A stretch of 64,000 nt of DNA from Bacillota bacterium (GTDB lineage: Bacteria > Bacillota > Clostridia > Lachnospirales > Lachnospiraceae), in assembly GCA_023439125.1 (NCBI GenBank), contig JAEXOU010000014.1:36848-100847 (forward strand), in the 5' to 3' direction. The position numbers and the translations under genes were made by a program. Of the stretch, positions 51,666 to 60,405 are shown one piece after another. The notes under the pieces were generated by a model, which was not told the origin of the DNA, made no database searches, and saw only the letters and a list, made by a program, of their open reading frames with translations. Numbering within the stretch: position 1 is the stretch's first letter; the number at the start of each line of letters is the position of its first letter.

Positions 51666-53171
51666 ATGAAGCTCTATATTAATCCGAATGTGAAAAAGGG
51701 ACACATTAACAAAGAGATTTACGGTCACTTTTCTGAGCATCTTGGCAGATGCATCTATGAAGGAATTTTCGTTGGAGAAGATTCTAAAATTCCTAATACC
51801 AATGGTATGCGTAATGATGTGGTAAATGCATTGAAAAATCTACATATTCCAGTTCTTCGTTGGCCAGGTGGCTGCTTTGCAGATGAATATCACTGGAGAG
51901 ACGGAATTGGACCAAAAGAATCAAGAAAGAAAATGATCAATACTCATTGGGGCGGTGTTGTCGAAGATAATAGTTTTGGTAGTGATGAATTTATGGAGTT
52001 ATGCCGTCAATTAGGTTGTAAAACATATGTAAATGGCAATCTTGGCAGTGGAACTGTTCAGGAGATGTCAGAATGGGTAGAGTACTTAACTTATGATGGA
52101 GTTTCGCCAGTTGCTAAATTACGTGAGGAGAATGGTCATAAAGAAGCATATACCGTAGACTACTTTGGAGTAGGTAATGAAAACTGGGGATGTGGCGGTA
52201 ATATGTTACCAGAGTACTATGGCAATGAGTACCGCAGATATGCGACCTATGTAAGAAATTATCGTCCTGACCAACCTATCTATAAGATTGCTTGTGGAGC
52301 AAATAGTGGTGATTACGAATGGACGGATAAAGTACTTGAAACAGCATTTAAAAAGGCTCCAGAGAATGTTCATGGATTTATGGATGGTTTATCACTCCAT
52401 TACTATACTCTACCATACAACTGGGATCATAAAGGTAGTGCAACTGAGTTTAATGAGAAAGAGTATTATATGACTCTTAGTAAAACTTGGTTTATGGAGA
52501 CTTTAATTCAACAACATGGCGCAATTATGGATAAGTATGATCCAAAGAAAGTAATCGGCCTTATTGTTGATGAATGGGGAACTTGGTATGATGTTGAGCC
52601 AGGAACCAATCCAGGATTTTTGTATCAGCAGAATACGATGAGAGATGCATTAGTAGCGAGTATCAATCTTAATATATTTAACGGACATTGTGACCGTGTG
52701 AAGATGGCCAATATCGCTCAATTAGTCAACGTATTACAGGCAGTAATCTTGACTGAAGGAGAGAAGATGATATTAACACCAACCTATCATGTATTTGATC
52801 TTTATAAAAATCATATGGACGGTGAACTTGTAGATAGTCATATGGATACAATTCAGGTAGGTTTAGAGGAACAGTATATGATTCCTAATCTTTCACAGTC
52901 GGTTTCTCAAAGCGTAGATGGTAAACTTCAATTAACAATTAATAATGCATCGCTTACCGAAAGTTATGAAGTTGAGTCCATTATTGCAGAAGCTACTGTG
53001 AAATCAGTCAAAGGAACAATACTTTGCAATAAGATGGATGCCCATAATACATTTGAAGCACCTGATACAGTAAAACCAGCTGAGTTTAAGGATGTTACAA
53101 TTACAAATAAAGGTGTTATCTTTACAATTCCTGCTTGTTCTGTACTACATCTTGAATTAGAGATACAATAA
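51666..53171 (+). CDS. abfA: Alpha-L-arabinofuranosidase (GH51)
   Basis: This 501-residue enzyme cuts terminal L-arabinofuranose from arabino-oligosaccharides. The (beta/alpha)8 barrel has the acid/base Glu in FGVGNENWGCGG (~residue 173) and the nucleophile Glu in GLIVDEWGTWYD (~residue 300). The start KGHINKEIYGHFSEHLGRCIYEG and LRWPGGCFADEYHW are standard for GH51. No signal peptide, so it acts on imported oligosaccharides. AATTGGAGG precedes the ATG. Confidence 0.96.
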   Translation: MKLYINPNVKKGHINKEIYGHFSEHLGRCIYEGIFVGEDSKIPNTNGMRNDVVNALKNLHIPVLRWPGGCFADEYHWRDGIGPKESRKKMINTHWGGVVEDNSFGSDEFMELCRQLGCKTYVNGNLGSGTVQEMSEWVEYLTYDGVSPVAKLREENGHKEAYTVDYFGVGNENWGCGGNMLPEYYGNEYRRYATYVRNYRPDQPIYKIACGANSGDYEWTDKVLETAFKKAPENVHGFMDGLSLHYYTLPYNWDHKGSATEFNEKEYYMTLSKTWFMETLIQQHGAIMDKYDPKKVIGLIVDEWGTWYDVEPGTNPGFLYQQNTMRDALVASINLNIFNGHCDRVKMANIAQLVNVLQAVILTEGEKMILTPTYHVFDLYKNHMDGELVDSHMDTIQVGLEEQYMIPNLSQSVSQSVDGKLQLTINNASLTESYEVESIIAEATVKSVKGTILCNKMDAHNTFEAPDTVKPAEFKDVTITNKGVIFTIPACSVLHLELEIQ

Positions 53172-53186
53172 GGATATTCAATCATT

Positions 53187-53447
53187 ATGGATTATAATCT
53201 ACTGACTTGTAAAAAGTGCTTGTTGTATGAGATGCCAGATGCTCAGCGATATCAAAATATGTATGACTACATAGCTCATCTTGATGATGATATGAAGGCA
53301 AACGATGAGATTTATCAAGACCGTCTATCAATTTGTAAAGAATGTGATCATTTACTAGCTGGAATGTGTAGAATCTGTGGTTGCTATGTTGAGATGAGGG
53401 CTATTATGCGCCAGAAGAGTTGTCCGGATGTGGATTCGAAGTGGTAA
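53187..53447 (+). CDS. Cys-rich small protein (DUF6171-like)
   Basis: This 86-residue protein has the paired cysteines CKKC at the N-terminus and CKECDHLLAGMCRICGCYVEMRA at the C-terminus, ending KSCPDVDSKW. This matches a family of small Cys-rich zinc or iron proteins in Lachnospiraceae (DUF6171); function unknown. It lies 15 bases after the GH51 gene, so it may be cotranscribed. Its terminator follows immediately. Confidence 0.8.
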   Translation: MDYNLLTCKKCLLYEMPDAQRYQNMYDYIAHLDDDMKANDEIYQDRLSICKECDHLLAGMCRICGCYVEMRAIMRQKSCPDVDSKW

Positions 53448-53465
53448 CGAATTAGCATCAATAGG

Positions 53466-53507
53466 ATGGAAGAATAGACGAAGTTTTTGTCTATTCTTCC
53501 ATTTTTT
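53466..53507 (+). terminator. Intrinsic terminator
   Basis: ATGGAAGAATAGAC pairs perfectly with GTCTATTCTTCCAT, followed by T-rich sequence. Confidence 0.9.
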
Positions 53508-53548
53508 ATATATCAGGAAATTCCTCTGAATTTCCTGATATATAAAAA
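53503..53548. repeat. 21-bp perfect hairpin abutting the terminator
   Basis: TTTTTATATATCAGG + AAATTC, loop CTCT, and the perfect complement (53528-53548). The inner 22 bases are identical to those at 3300-3321. It begins inside the T-run of the terminator. Confidence 0.8.
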
Positions 53549-53585
53549 TGCTCCGCAGGATGCGCACTACGCTACGCTACGGCGC

Positions 53586-53646
53586 GGAACAAAAGCTGTG
53601 CTTGTAAAGTGTTGCTCGTGAGAGTGTGCGAAGCACACTTTTGTTC
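53586..53646. repeat. GC-rich direct repeat and hairpin before the MFS gene
   Basis: GAACAAAAG(C)TGTGCTT pairs with AAGCACA(C)TTTTGTTC. Just before it, TACGC and TACG are repeated (CTACGCTACGCTACGGCGCGG), more GC-rich than its surroundings. The right end (AAGCACACTTTTGTTCTT) resembles a fragment at 15306-15325. No gene is seen in 53449-53686. Confidence 0.55.
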
Positions 53647-53686
53647 TTAAAATGGGGAGATTGATTATAAGGAGGTTTATTCATTC

Positions 53687-54922
53687 ATGAAAAAACTATT
53701 TACCCGTAATTTCACTTTATTGATATTAGGGCAAAGTTTTTCGCTATTCGGTAATTTTACACTGAAATTTGCTTTATCCATGTATGTATTGGAGCAAACA
53801 CAATCAGCTGCTGTCTTTGCAGGTATGCTTGCTATAGCTATGGTACCAACCATTTTATTGTCTCCTTTTGGAGGCATTCTTGCAGATCGTATCAATAGAA
53901 GAAATATCATGGTCTGTTTAGATGTCATATCATGTATTACTGTTTTTGTTTCTACGATGTTGCTTTCTATCTGCAATGATATAGCGGTAATTGGAACATT
54001 ATTAGTTGTTTTATCTGTGTTGAGTGCATTTGAGACTCCAACCGTACAGGCTTGTGTTCCTCAAATGCTATCTGGCGAAAATATTCTAAAGGGCAATGCC
54101 GTTGTCAATCAGATTGCTGCGATTGCCTCGTTTGTAACACCATTTTTGGGAAGCCTAGTCTATACAGCGTTTGGATTACAGCCTGTGCTTTTCTCTACAG
54201 CATTATGTTTTCTTGCAACAGCCATGCTTGAATGGTTTATTCGACTGGATTATCAAAAAACAATTAAGAAAGAACGTATACTAGATATAGTAAAAGGGGA
54301 TTTTTCTATGAGTATACATTTTCTACGTAAAGAGCAACCGAATATACTAAAACTTTTGTTATTAGCTGCTTTGGTAAGCTTCTTTATAGCAGGAAATGCC
54401 GTTGTAGGATTCCCTTACCTGGTACGAACAGTGTTAATGTTATCTGCAAAACATTATGGGATTGCAGAAAGTGCAATGGGTATAGCTGCAATTCTTGGTG
54501 GCTTTTCTGTGGGACTCTTAGGAAAAAAATTAAAAATAGATAAACTGTATATACTGATGCTTATCTTAGGAATATGTTTTATTCCTATTGGTGGTATTCT
54601 CCTATTCCCTTGCAGCACACTTGTAAAATATATTATTTTAGTTTTAGCTTTCTGTGTTGGTCAGATTGCTTGTAGCATATTTTCAATTTATAGTATTACA
54701 GCAATTCAAGAGAAAACTCCTCAACACCTAATAGGAAAAGTCATGGCTTTCATAGTTACAATTTCTATGTGTGCACAGCCTCTGGGACAATTAGTGTTTG
54801 GTTTTCTATTTGATACATTTGCTGACAGTACTTATTTAGTATTAATACCAAGTGGTGTTGTGGTCAGTGTTATTTCGCTGTTATCTATTGGTTTCTTTAA
54901 AAAGATGAGTTATGAGGGGTGA
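53687..54922 (+). CDS. MFS transporter
   Basis: This 411-residue protein has twelve TM helices. The A motif region is GGILADRINRRNIM (~residues 65-78), typical of MFS drug/macrolide exporters, and the second half has GVVVSVISLLSIGFFKKM at the end. TAAGGAGG lies before the ATG. The direction and length fit the MefA/NarK-like group (MFS_3). Substrate not known. Confidence 0.9.
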   Translation: MKKLFTRNFTLLILGQSFSLFGNFTLKFALSMYVLEQTQSAAVFAGMLAIAMVPTILLSPFGGILADRINRRNIMVCLDVISCITVFVSTMLLSICNDIAVIGTLLVVLSVLSAFETPTVQACVPQMLSGENILKGNAVVNQIAAIASFVTPFLGSLVYTAFGLQPVLFSTALCFLATAMLEWFIRLDYQKTIKKERILDIVKGDFSMSIHFLRKEQPNILKLLLLAALVSFFIAGNAVVGFPYLVRTVLMLSAKHYGIAESAMGIAAILGGFSVGLLGKKLKIDKLYILMLILGICFIPIGGILLFPCSTLVKYIILVLAFCVGQIACSIFSIYSITAIQEKTPQHLIGKVMAFIVTISMCAQPLGQLVFGFLFDTFADSTYLVLIPSGVVVSVISLLSIGFFKKMSYEG

Positions 54923-55025
54923 TTAATGTTTTAAAAAACATGGAATCATATTAAATATGGTGATATAATTCATCTTGAAAATAAGTAATGCAAAACTCAA
55001 TAAAAAATCAAAGGGAGGAAATTCA

Positions 55026-55430
55026 ATGAATAAAGTATCAAATGTATGTAAAAAAAGTGCTATTTTCATAGGGATACTGGGTGGTATAGGAAGCATAGCA
55101 TATGCATATAACATGGGAACTTTATCTGGGAATATAGTCATATTTTTAGCATATGCTCTGGTAGGAGGATTTAGTACATTTCTTCTTTGCCTCTTATTTT
55201 ATGCATTAGGGGAAATCATTGAATTACAAAGTAGAATTGTGGAGAAAACAGAATCAACGAACAGAAAAAATACTTTACAAGGTCCAAACAAAAACGTATC
55301 AAATGACAGACTAGACCTCCTTAGTATCCAAGATGAGAATCAAAAGAATAGTACATGGATCTGTAAAAATTGTGGCTCTAAAAACCAATCAAATACTAGG
55401 TTTTGTAAAGATTGTGGTACATACAAATAG
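55026..55430 (+). CDS. Small membrane protein with C-terminal zinc ribbon
   Basis: This 134-residue protein has two TM helices (~10-30 and ~38-65), a polar linker and a C-terminal zinc ribbon (CKNCGSKNQSNTRFCKDCG). The ATG at 55026 follows GGGAGGAAATTCA; an upstream in-frame ATG at 54975 has no such site. Layout is like the protein at 1606 in reverse order. Function unknown. Confidence 0.72.
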   Translation: MNKVSNVCKKSAIFIGILGGIGSIAYAYNMGTLSGNIVIFLAYALVGGFSTFLLCLLFYALGEIIELQSRIVEKTESTNRKNTLQGPNKNVSNDRLDLLSIQDENQKNSTWICKNCGSKNQSNTRFCKDCGTYK

Positions 55431-55482
55431 TTTTGTTATATAAAAAAATTTTTAGTCAAAAAACAAGTTATTAGTTATAATT

Positions 55483-55521
55483 AAAAGCCACATAGGAACG
55501 TAATTGTCCTATGTGGCTTTT
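55483..55521. terminator. Bidirectional terminator
   Basis: AAAAGCCACATAGGA pairs perfectly with TCCTATGTGGCTTTT. It sits between the plus-strand zinc-ribbon gene and the convergent flotillin gene. Confidence 0.85.
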
Positions 55522-55603
55522 ATAATGTTTACGAAAAGAGGTTATAGCAACACATGCTCCGTCATTAACGCTAACAACATCTATTATAGTTTGATATATG
55601 AAA

Positions 55604-57151
55604 TTATTTAGTATATGTATCTGGAGCCTTTATATCTTCTGGCTTAAGATTTAGATTGATAGGCGGTAAATTGTTCCCACTCGCAATCTTTCCTCCGAGA
55701 ACTCCGGCAAGTAATGATTTAAGATCAATGCCAAGTGACTGACTCATGCCCTCAGAAATCTGAGTTACATTTGTTATGATATCACCTGCAAGTTTAGAAG
55801 ATTCTCCACCAAGCATTACGATTTTATCGACATTTTGATATCCTTCGCCAATGGCTTTTGCTATCGCAGGTAGTTGTTCGAAATACACCTTAATAGTATC
55901 TAACTCCATTTGTTGACGAGCTGCCTCTCCATATAATTTCATAGCTTCTGCTTTTTCTCTAAGCCCCTTTGCTTCTGCTTCTAATTTAGCTTGAATAGCG
56001 ATAGCTTCTGCTTTACCTTCTGCTTCCTTGGCTGCTGCTCTTGCTTCACCCTCAGCTTGTGCTGCTAGTGCAAGTGCCTTCTGTGCGGCTGCCTGTTGTT
56101 CTGCTTCCACCTTTGCAGCCTCTGCTTTTTTCTGTCTCTCAAAAAGCTCTGCTTCGGATGCTTTTTGTGTGGCATAAAGTTCTGCATCAGCCTTTTGCTG
56201 TGCAGCGTATTTATCGGCATCTGCTTTCTTCTTAATTTCTGCTTCGAGTTTTCGTTCTGTGATTTGCACTTCACGTTCTTTTAATACGATTTCCTTCTCC
56301 TGACGAGCAAGGTTTGCGTCTGCTGTTGCAATTTCTTGTTCACGTCTTTGGCATTCTGCTTCAATATTTTTAGCTGCTTCTGCTTCTGCAATCTTAATGT
56401 CTGCGGTTTTTTTGAGTTCTGCTTTCTTAATACTTAATTCATTTTGCTTAATGGCAATTACCGTATCAGAAGCTACTCTTGCATCGTTTGCTAATTTATC
56501 TGCTTCGGCTTTTGCAATATCAACTTCTGCTTTTGCTCTAGCGGCAGCAATAGATGCGTCTTTTTTGATCTGTTCTGTATTTTCAATACCAAGATTGTAG
56601 ATAACGCCATTGTTGTCTTTGTAGTTTTGAATATTAAAAGTCGTCAATTTAAGGCCCATGTCTCGAAGGTTAGGGGTAACGTTTTCTACAACTCTTTCCG
56701 AGAATTCTTTTTTATCTCCTTGGATAAGATCCTTTAGGGATGTTTGAGAGATAATCTCTCGAATATTACCTTCTAAAATTGGTGTTACAACTGCTTGAAT
56801 GTCTGTAGTACTATAGCCTAAGAATTTAGAAGAAGCAACCTTTAAAACTTCTGGATCTTGGTCGATTGACATGTTCGCTACGGCATCTACCATAATATTG
56901 ATGGCATCTTTTGTAGGGATTTCGTCTCTGGACGTAAAATCTACTTGAATATTCTCAAGAGACATATAATCAACTCTTTGAACCACTGGAATGACAATTT
57001 TGGCTTTACCGATTACGGTAGTTGTTCCAGTTGGGCCCGTAATTACCATCGCCCTATTTGGTGGACATTTTTTGTAGCAAACGGTAAATAAAAATACTAA
57101 AAATAATAAAATTACAACCACGACTGATAAAATGATTGTTAAACTTGGCAT
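55604..57151 (-). CDS. floT: Flotillin (SPFH-domain membrane scaffold)
   Basis: This 515-residue protein has one N-terminal TM helix (~5-25), an SPFH/PHB domain (~40-200), a very long Ala/Glu/Lys coiled coil (~205-420) and a short C-terminal domain. The layout is that of flotillin (FloT/YuaG), which organises ordered membrane domains and supports signalling and secretion. ATG at 57151 is preferred over GTG at 57160, because GAGGTG lies 8 bases before it. The coiled-coil coding region gives long false frames on the opposite strand; these are not genes. Confidence 0.93.
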   Translation of the reverse strand: MPSLTIILSVVVVILLFLVFLFTVCYKKCPPNRAMVITGPTGTTTVIGKAKIVIPVVQRVDYMSLENIQVDFTSRDEIPTKDAINIMVDAVANMSIDQDPEVLKVASSKFLGYSTTDIQAVVTPILEGNIREIISQTSLKDLIQGDKKEFSERVVENVTPNLRDMGLKLTTFNIQNYKDNNGVIYNLGIENTEQIKKDASIAAARAKAEVDIAKAEADKLANDARVASDTVIAIKQNELSIKKAELKKTADIKIAEAEAAKNIEAECQRREQEIATADANLARQEKEIVLKEREVQITERKLEAEIKKKADADKYAAQQKADAELYATQKASEAELFERQKKAEAAKVEAEQQAAAQKALALAAQAEGEARAAAKEAEGKAEAIAIQAKLEAEAKGLREKAEAMKLYGEAARQQMELDTIKVYFEQLPAIAKAIGEGYQNVDKIVMLGGESSKLAGDIITNVTQISEGMSQSLGIDLKSLLAGVLGGKIASGNNLPPINLNLKPEDIKAPDTYTK

Positions 57152-57772
57152 AATATACACCTCGACATTTTTTAATGCCTTTCCTTTCTATATTTGCTAA
57201 AAATGTAAATTATATCTATATATTTCTTATTATACACTTTAAATGTATACTGTACAACAAATATCATATAAAGTGCATTATTTAAAGTATATTATTTAAA
57301 TTGTCTATGTATGTTATTAAAAATGCTATAATTATGTAAATTATTAAGTTTCCTAGAGGCGTATATAATCAGTATTTTAACCTCGAATTAGCATTTAAGT
57401 CTTGATAACGTCCTTAGAATCTAAATCCAACTTCAAAAAATATTAAGTGAACTGTTATTGCAATCCCAGCCTATGAGGATGAATCCATATACTCGTATCT
57501 TTCCAATACTGAAGAGAATGCTTTAGATGGTTTTGACCTATCATACACAAGAAAAACTTTACACCCTTGGCTTTTTTCTAAAACTTTAATGTCTTTTCCT
57601 AAAACTATTTTGTAATATTACATTATTAGAGAATTATTAGAAGATGATTAACCCTATTGACATTATAATATTATACGATGTATAGTATTGCTAACAAAAC
57701 AATATTGCAAATGAAATAGTAATCATTTCATGGAAGATACGAGTATAATTTTAGAAAGAAGGAGTTGATTTG
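57152..57772. other. 620-base intergenic region with possible coding remnant
   Basis: The gap upstream of flotillin and PadR is very AT-rich. Bases about 57453-57614 (+) contain an open stretch without a start that reads IAIPAYEDESIYSYLSNTEE and further, ending in a stop. This may be a decayed gene fragment. The promoters of both divergent genes must lie here; no clear consensus was chosen. I see no RNA gene. Confidence 0.35.
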
Positions 57773-58090
57773 ATGGTATTTAATACGGGCTCAGCGTTAC
57801 TCGATGCGATTGTTCTTGCAGCGGTATCACGAGAACCAGAAGGAACCTATGGATATAAAATAACACAGGATGTACGAGAAGCAATTGAGATATCAGAATC
57901 TACGTTATATCCAGTACTTCGACGGTTACAAAAAGATAATTGTTTGGAAGCGTACAATCAGGAAATAGCAGGCCGCAATCGAAGATACTATAAGGTTACT
58001 TCCGAAGGACGAATTCAGTTACAATTATATTGTTCAGAGTGGAAGAAGTACACGGAAAAGATTGCAAAAATTTTTGAGGGGGTGGCCTAG
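57773..58090 (+). CDS. PadR-family transcriptional regulator
   Basis: This 105-residue regulator has the PadR winged helix (ILAAVSREPEGTYGYKITQDV, SESTLYPVLRRLQKDNCLEAY and RNRRYYKVTSEGR). It is likely to control its own operon in response to envelope or drug stress. The ATG at 57773 lies at a good distance from GAAGGAG. Its stop codon is directly next to the TTG start of the DUF1700 gene, so translation is coupled. Confidence 0.93.
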   Translation: MVFNTGSALLDAIVLAAVSREPEGTYGYKITQDVREAIEISESTLYPVLRRLQKDNCLEAYNQEIAGRNRRYYKVTSEGRIQLQLYCSEWKKYTEKIAKIFEGVA

Positions 58091-58978
58091 TTGAATCGCA
58101 TAGAATTTATGGAACAGTTAGAATTATTGCTAAGCGATATTCCTACAGAAGAGAAAGAGGAAGCGTTAGAATTTTATACAAATTATTTTGAAGATGCGGG
58201 TGTAGAGAATGAAGAACAAATTCTTAAAGAGCTTGGCAGTCCTGAGAAAGTAGCCCGAACGATTAAATCAGACCTATTAGCCAATGGTGAGTATTCAAAG
58301 AACGGGGAATACACCGAGAATGGGTATAAAGATGCAAACGAAAATAAGGAGAGCATCATAAAGGTGGAGCCTTCTGTACAAGACGAAGAAAATACAGAGG
58401 GTGACACCGCAAACATGAATGGGAAAGGTGTAAACCTAAGTAAAGACAATCAACATCAAGAGAATGACAACCAAGGCGGTTATAACCAAAATCAGTATCA
58501 AGGTGGCAACCAAGGCGGCTATAACCAAGGTCAGTATCAAGGTAGCAACCAAGGTGGCTATAATCAAAACCAGTATCAAGGTGGCAACCAAGGTGGTTAC
58601 AACCAAGGTCAATACCAGAATAACAACCATAAGAGCAATGTTCCATTGTTAATTGTATTATGTGTTTTTGCGATTCCATTCATATTCCCGTTATTTTTCG
58701 GATGTTTCTTTTCAATCTTAGGATTAGTAATCGGGTTTGGAGCAGCAGCAGTTGCTTGTTCTGCGGCGGGAATTACGGTCCTTGTCTTTGGAATTATTAA
58801 AGTTATTACATTTCCGGCTTTAGGACTTTTAGGAATTGGCGGAGGTCTCATCTGTATTGGCCTTGCTATCCTATTCTTCTTCCTAAGTTCTGTAATCGGA
58901 AAGTTATTTCCACTAATCTTTAGGGCGATCGGTGCAATTTTTCGAGCACCCTTTGGAGAAAGGAGAGTGGTAGCATGA
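58091..58978 (+). CDS. DUF1700 membrane protein with Asn/Gln/Gly repeats
   Basis: This 295-residue protein starts at TTG directly after the PadR stop codon. The N-terminal DUF1700 domain is MNRIEFMEQLELLLSDIPTE with EALEFYTNYFEDAG and LGSPEKVARTIK. Four 13-residue repeats follow (NQGGYNQNQYQGG type, 58469-58624). Then come about three TM helices in a Gly-rich membrane domain. DUF1700 with PadR and DUF4097 is a common Firmicute cassette, thought to sense or answer envelope stress. The 39-bp DNA repeats could vary in number. Confidence 0.9.
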   Translation: MNRIEFMEQLELLLSDIPTEEKEEALEFYTNYFEDAGVENEEQILKELGSPEKVARTIKSDLLANGEYSKNGEYTENGYKDANENKESIIKVEPSVQDEENTEGDTANMNGKGVNLSKDNQHQENDNQGGYNQNQYQGGNQGGYNQGQYQGSNQGGYNQNQYQGGNQGGYNQGQYQNNNHKSNVPLLIVLCVFAIPFIFPLFFGCFFSILGLVIGFGAAAVACSAAGITVLVFGIIKVITFPALGLLGIGGGLICIGLAILFFFLSSVIGKLFPLIFRAIGAIFRAPFGERRVVA

Positions 58979-59829
58979 AAAGAGGATCCAAAGTCTTTTT
59001 AGGAATTGCTTGTTTTTGTATTGGGGTAGGAATTCTACTTTCCATATTAGGAATTGCATTGGGAGGAAGCTCTATTTCTCATGCGAATGCTAATTATGGT
59101 TATACTTATAAAGCAGAGGATATACAATCGATTAAACTTGATGTAAAATATGGTCATGTTAGTATTAAAGAAGGTGACGAATTTGCTGCTGAGATTTCTA
59201 ATGTTGTAGAAGATGGGTTCCAAGGTTATGTAGAGGAAGGTACATGGTATCTCAAACAGAGTGGAACAGCAGCTAATACAATTAATTTTTTTGGGATTTA
59301 TATGCCATTAAGTTTTGGTTTTGATTATGATGACTATAATCCTAAAATTGTTATTACAGTTCCAGCCGACTTTATGGCGGAAAATCTTGTAATTGATTTA
59401 GGCGCAGGAGAAATTGAAGTTGAAGAGTTAAATACGAAAAATGCCGAGTTTGATATAGGCGCTGGCTCAATGGAAATACGTCGCTTGAATGTAACAGATA
59501 AGATTAGCTGTGAAGTTGGTGCTGGAGAGTTAGTCGTTAAAAAACTTCAGGCAAAGAATGCAGATTTTGAGTGTGGAGTCGGAAGTATGAGAATTACAGG
59601 TGAAATTCTGGGTGATTTGTATGCAGATTGCGGAATGGGTGAAATTCAACTTGACTTAAATGGAAATGAGGATGATTATAATTATGATGTGAGTTGCGGT
59701 ATCGGCGACATTAGCTTAAATGATCATCATTATTCATTTTCTGCAGATGACAGAATTAGAAATAAGGATGCAATTGGTACTTATAAATTAAATTGTAGTG
59801 TAGGTTCATTACAAGTAACGATTAAATAA
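58975..59829 (+). CDS. DUF4097 (adhesin-like beta-repeat) membrane-anchored protein
   Basis: This 284-residue protein has an N-terminal TM anchor (~7-30) and a beta-solenoid-like external domain with repeated motifs (LVIDLGAGEIEVEEL, DIGAGSMEIRRL, EVGAGELVVKKL and ECGVGSMRITGE). This is the DUF4097 family, related to DUF2154 of LiaF. It overlaps the DUF1700 gene by ATGA. With PadR, DUF1700 and PspC it is likely to form an envelope-stress module. Confidence 0.9.
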   Translation: MKRGSKVFLGIACFCIGVGILLSILGIALGGSSISHANANYGYTYKAEDIQSIKLDVKYGHVSIKEGDEFAAEISNVVEDGFQGYVEEGTWYLKQSGTAANTINFFGIYMPLSFGFDYDDYNPKIVITVPADFMAENLVIDLGAGEIEVEELNTKNAEFDIGAGSMEIRRLNVTDKISCEVGAGELVVKKLQAKNADFECGVGSMRITGEILGDLYADCGMGEIQLDLNGNEDDYNYDVSCGIGDISLNDHHYSFSADDRIRNKDAIGTYKLNCSVGSLQVTIK

Positions 59830-59852
59830 ATAAAGGAAAGAAGGAAAATATT

Positions 59853-60029
59853 ATGCAAAAAAGATTAGTGAAATCAAGCAAAGACAGAAAACTTTGTGGA
59901 GTATGTGCAGGTATTGCTGAATATATCAATATCGATCCAACTGTAGTACGTATCTTATGGATTATATTTGCTTTCAGTGGCCTTGGAATTTTAGCTTACT
60001 TAGTTTGTGCTTTCGTAATGCCAGACTAG
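59853..60029 (+). CDS. PspC-domain protein (58 aa)
   Basis: A 58-residue protein with a complete PspC domain: MQKRLVKSSKDRKLCGVCAG, IAEYINIDPTVVRILWII and one TM helix ending AYLVCAFVMPD. AGGAAAGAAGGAAAAT precedes the ATG. PspC proteins link to phage-shock/envelope-stress control, here in the PadR-DUF1700-DUF4097 cassette. It lies 23 bases after the DUF4097 gene. Confidence 0.93.
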   Translation: MQKRLVKSSKDRKLCGVCAGIAEYINIDPTVVRILWIIFAFSGLGILAYLVCAFVMPD

Positions 60030-60084
60030 TAGAAAATCGATAAAGGATGAAAGGTTAATTCATTTTCCTTTGCTTAAATTGTAC

Positions 60085-60118
60085 GGGGTTGTTGCATAAT
60101 GCAACAGCCCTGTTTGTT
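60085..60118 (+). terminator. Terminator-like hairpin after the PspC cassette
   Basis: GGGTTGTTGCAT pairs with ATGCAACAGCCC. TGTTTGTTTG follows instead of a pure T-run. Confidence 0.65.
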
Positions 60119-60149
60119 TGGTAGGCGTTTGTGATTTTTTGTTATGTAT

Positions 60150-60255
60150 AAGAAAGAGTACACATGTATATTTTCTACGGCGCTACGCTCACAAGCCCAT
60201 AAAGAGTGTGTGGGACTTGTAAGGCCTTGGAAAATATACATGTGTACTCTTTCTT
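60150..60255. repeat. Crowned hairpin repeat, copy 2 (perfect stem)
   Basis: The left arm 60150-60175 and right arm 60230-60255 are perfect inverted copies of 26 bp. The crown of 54 bases contains GGCGCTACGCTCACAAGCCC and GGGACTTGTAAGGCC. It lies between the PspC gene and argS, where a perfect long stem is unusual for a terminator since no T-run follows. Confidence 0.82.
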
Positions 60256-60405
60256 CGGGATAGGAGGTGAAATCACAAACGCACTTGGCAATTTTATGGG
60301 CGATATTAGTTTTGTTGGTGATTCATATCCAAAGTATTTACAAGAAATATCAATTGTGATAAAGTAAGTCTATATTTTTATAGGAATTTAGATACGGAGG
60401 CAAGA

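Noticed and set aside
56041..56600. Several frames on both strands inside the flotillin coiled coil
   Set aside because: Ala/Glu/Lys-rich coding gives long open frames in other registers; none has a ribosome site.
57281..57450. AT-rich stretch as replication or attachment site
   Set aside because: No iterons, DnaA-box clusters or direct-repeat att pairs were visible.
58469..58624. Four regular 39-bp units considered as a CRISPR-like array
   Set aside because: They have no unique spacers and lie in frame inside the DUF1700 coding region.
58356..58679. Minus- and plus-strand frames over the DUF1700 repeats
   Set aside because: Open only because the 39-bp repeat lacks stops in several frames.
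60264..60353. GTG-started 28-codon hydrophobic frame before argS
   Set aside because: The GTG overlaps the AGGAGG sequence itself, so no proper spacing exists; no conservation can be judged.
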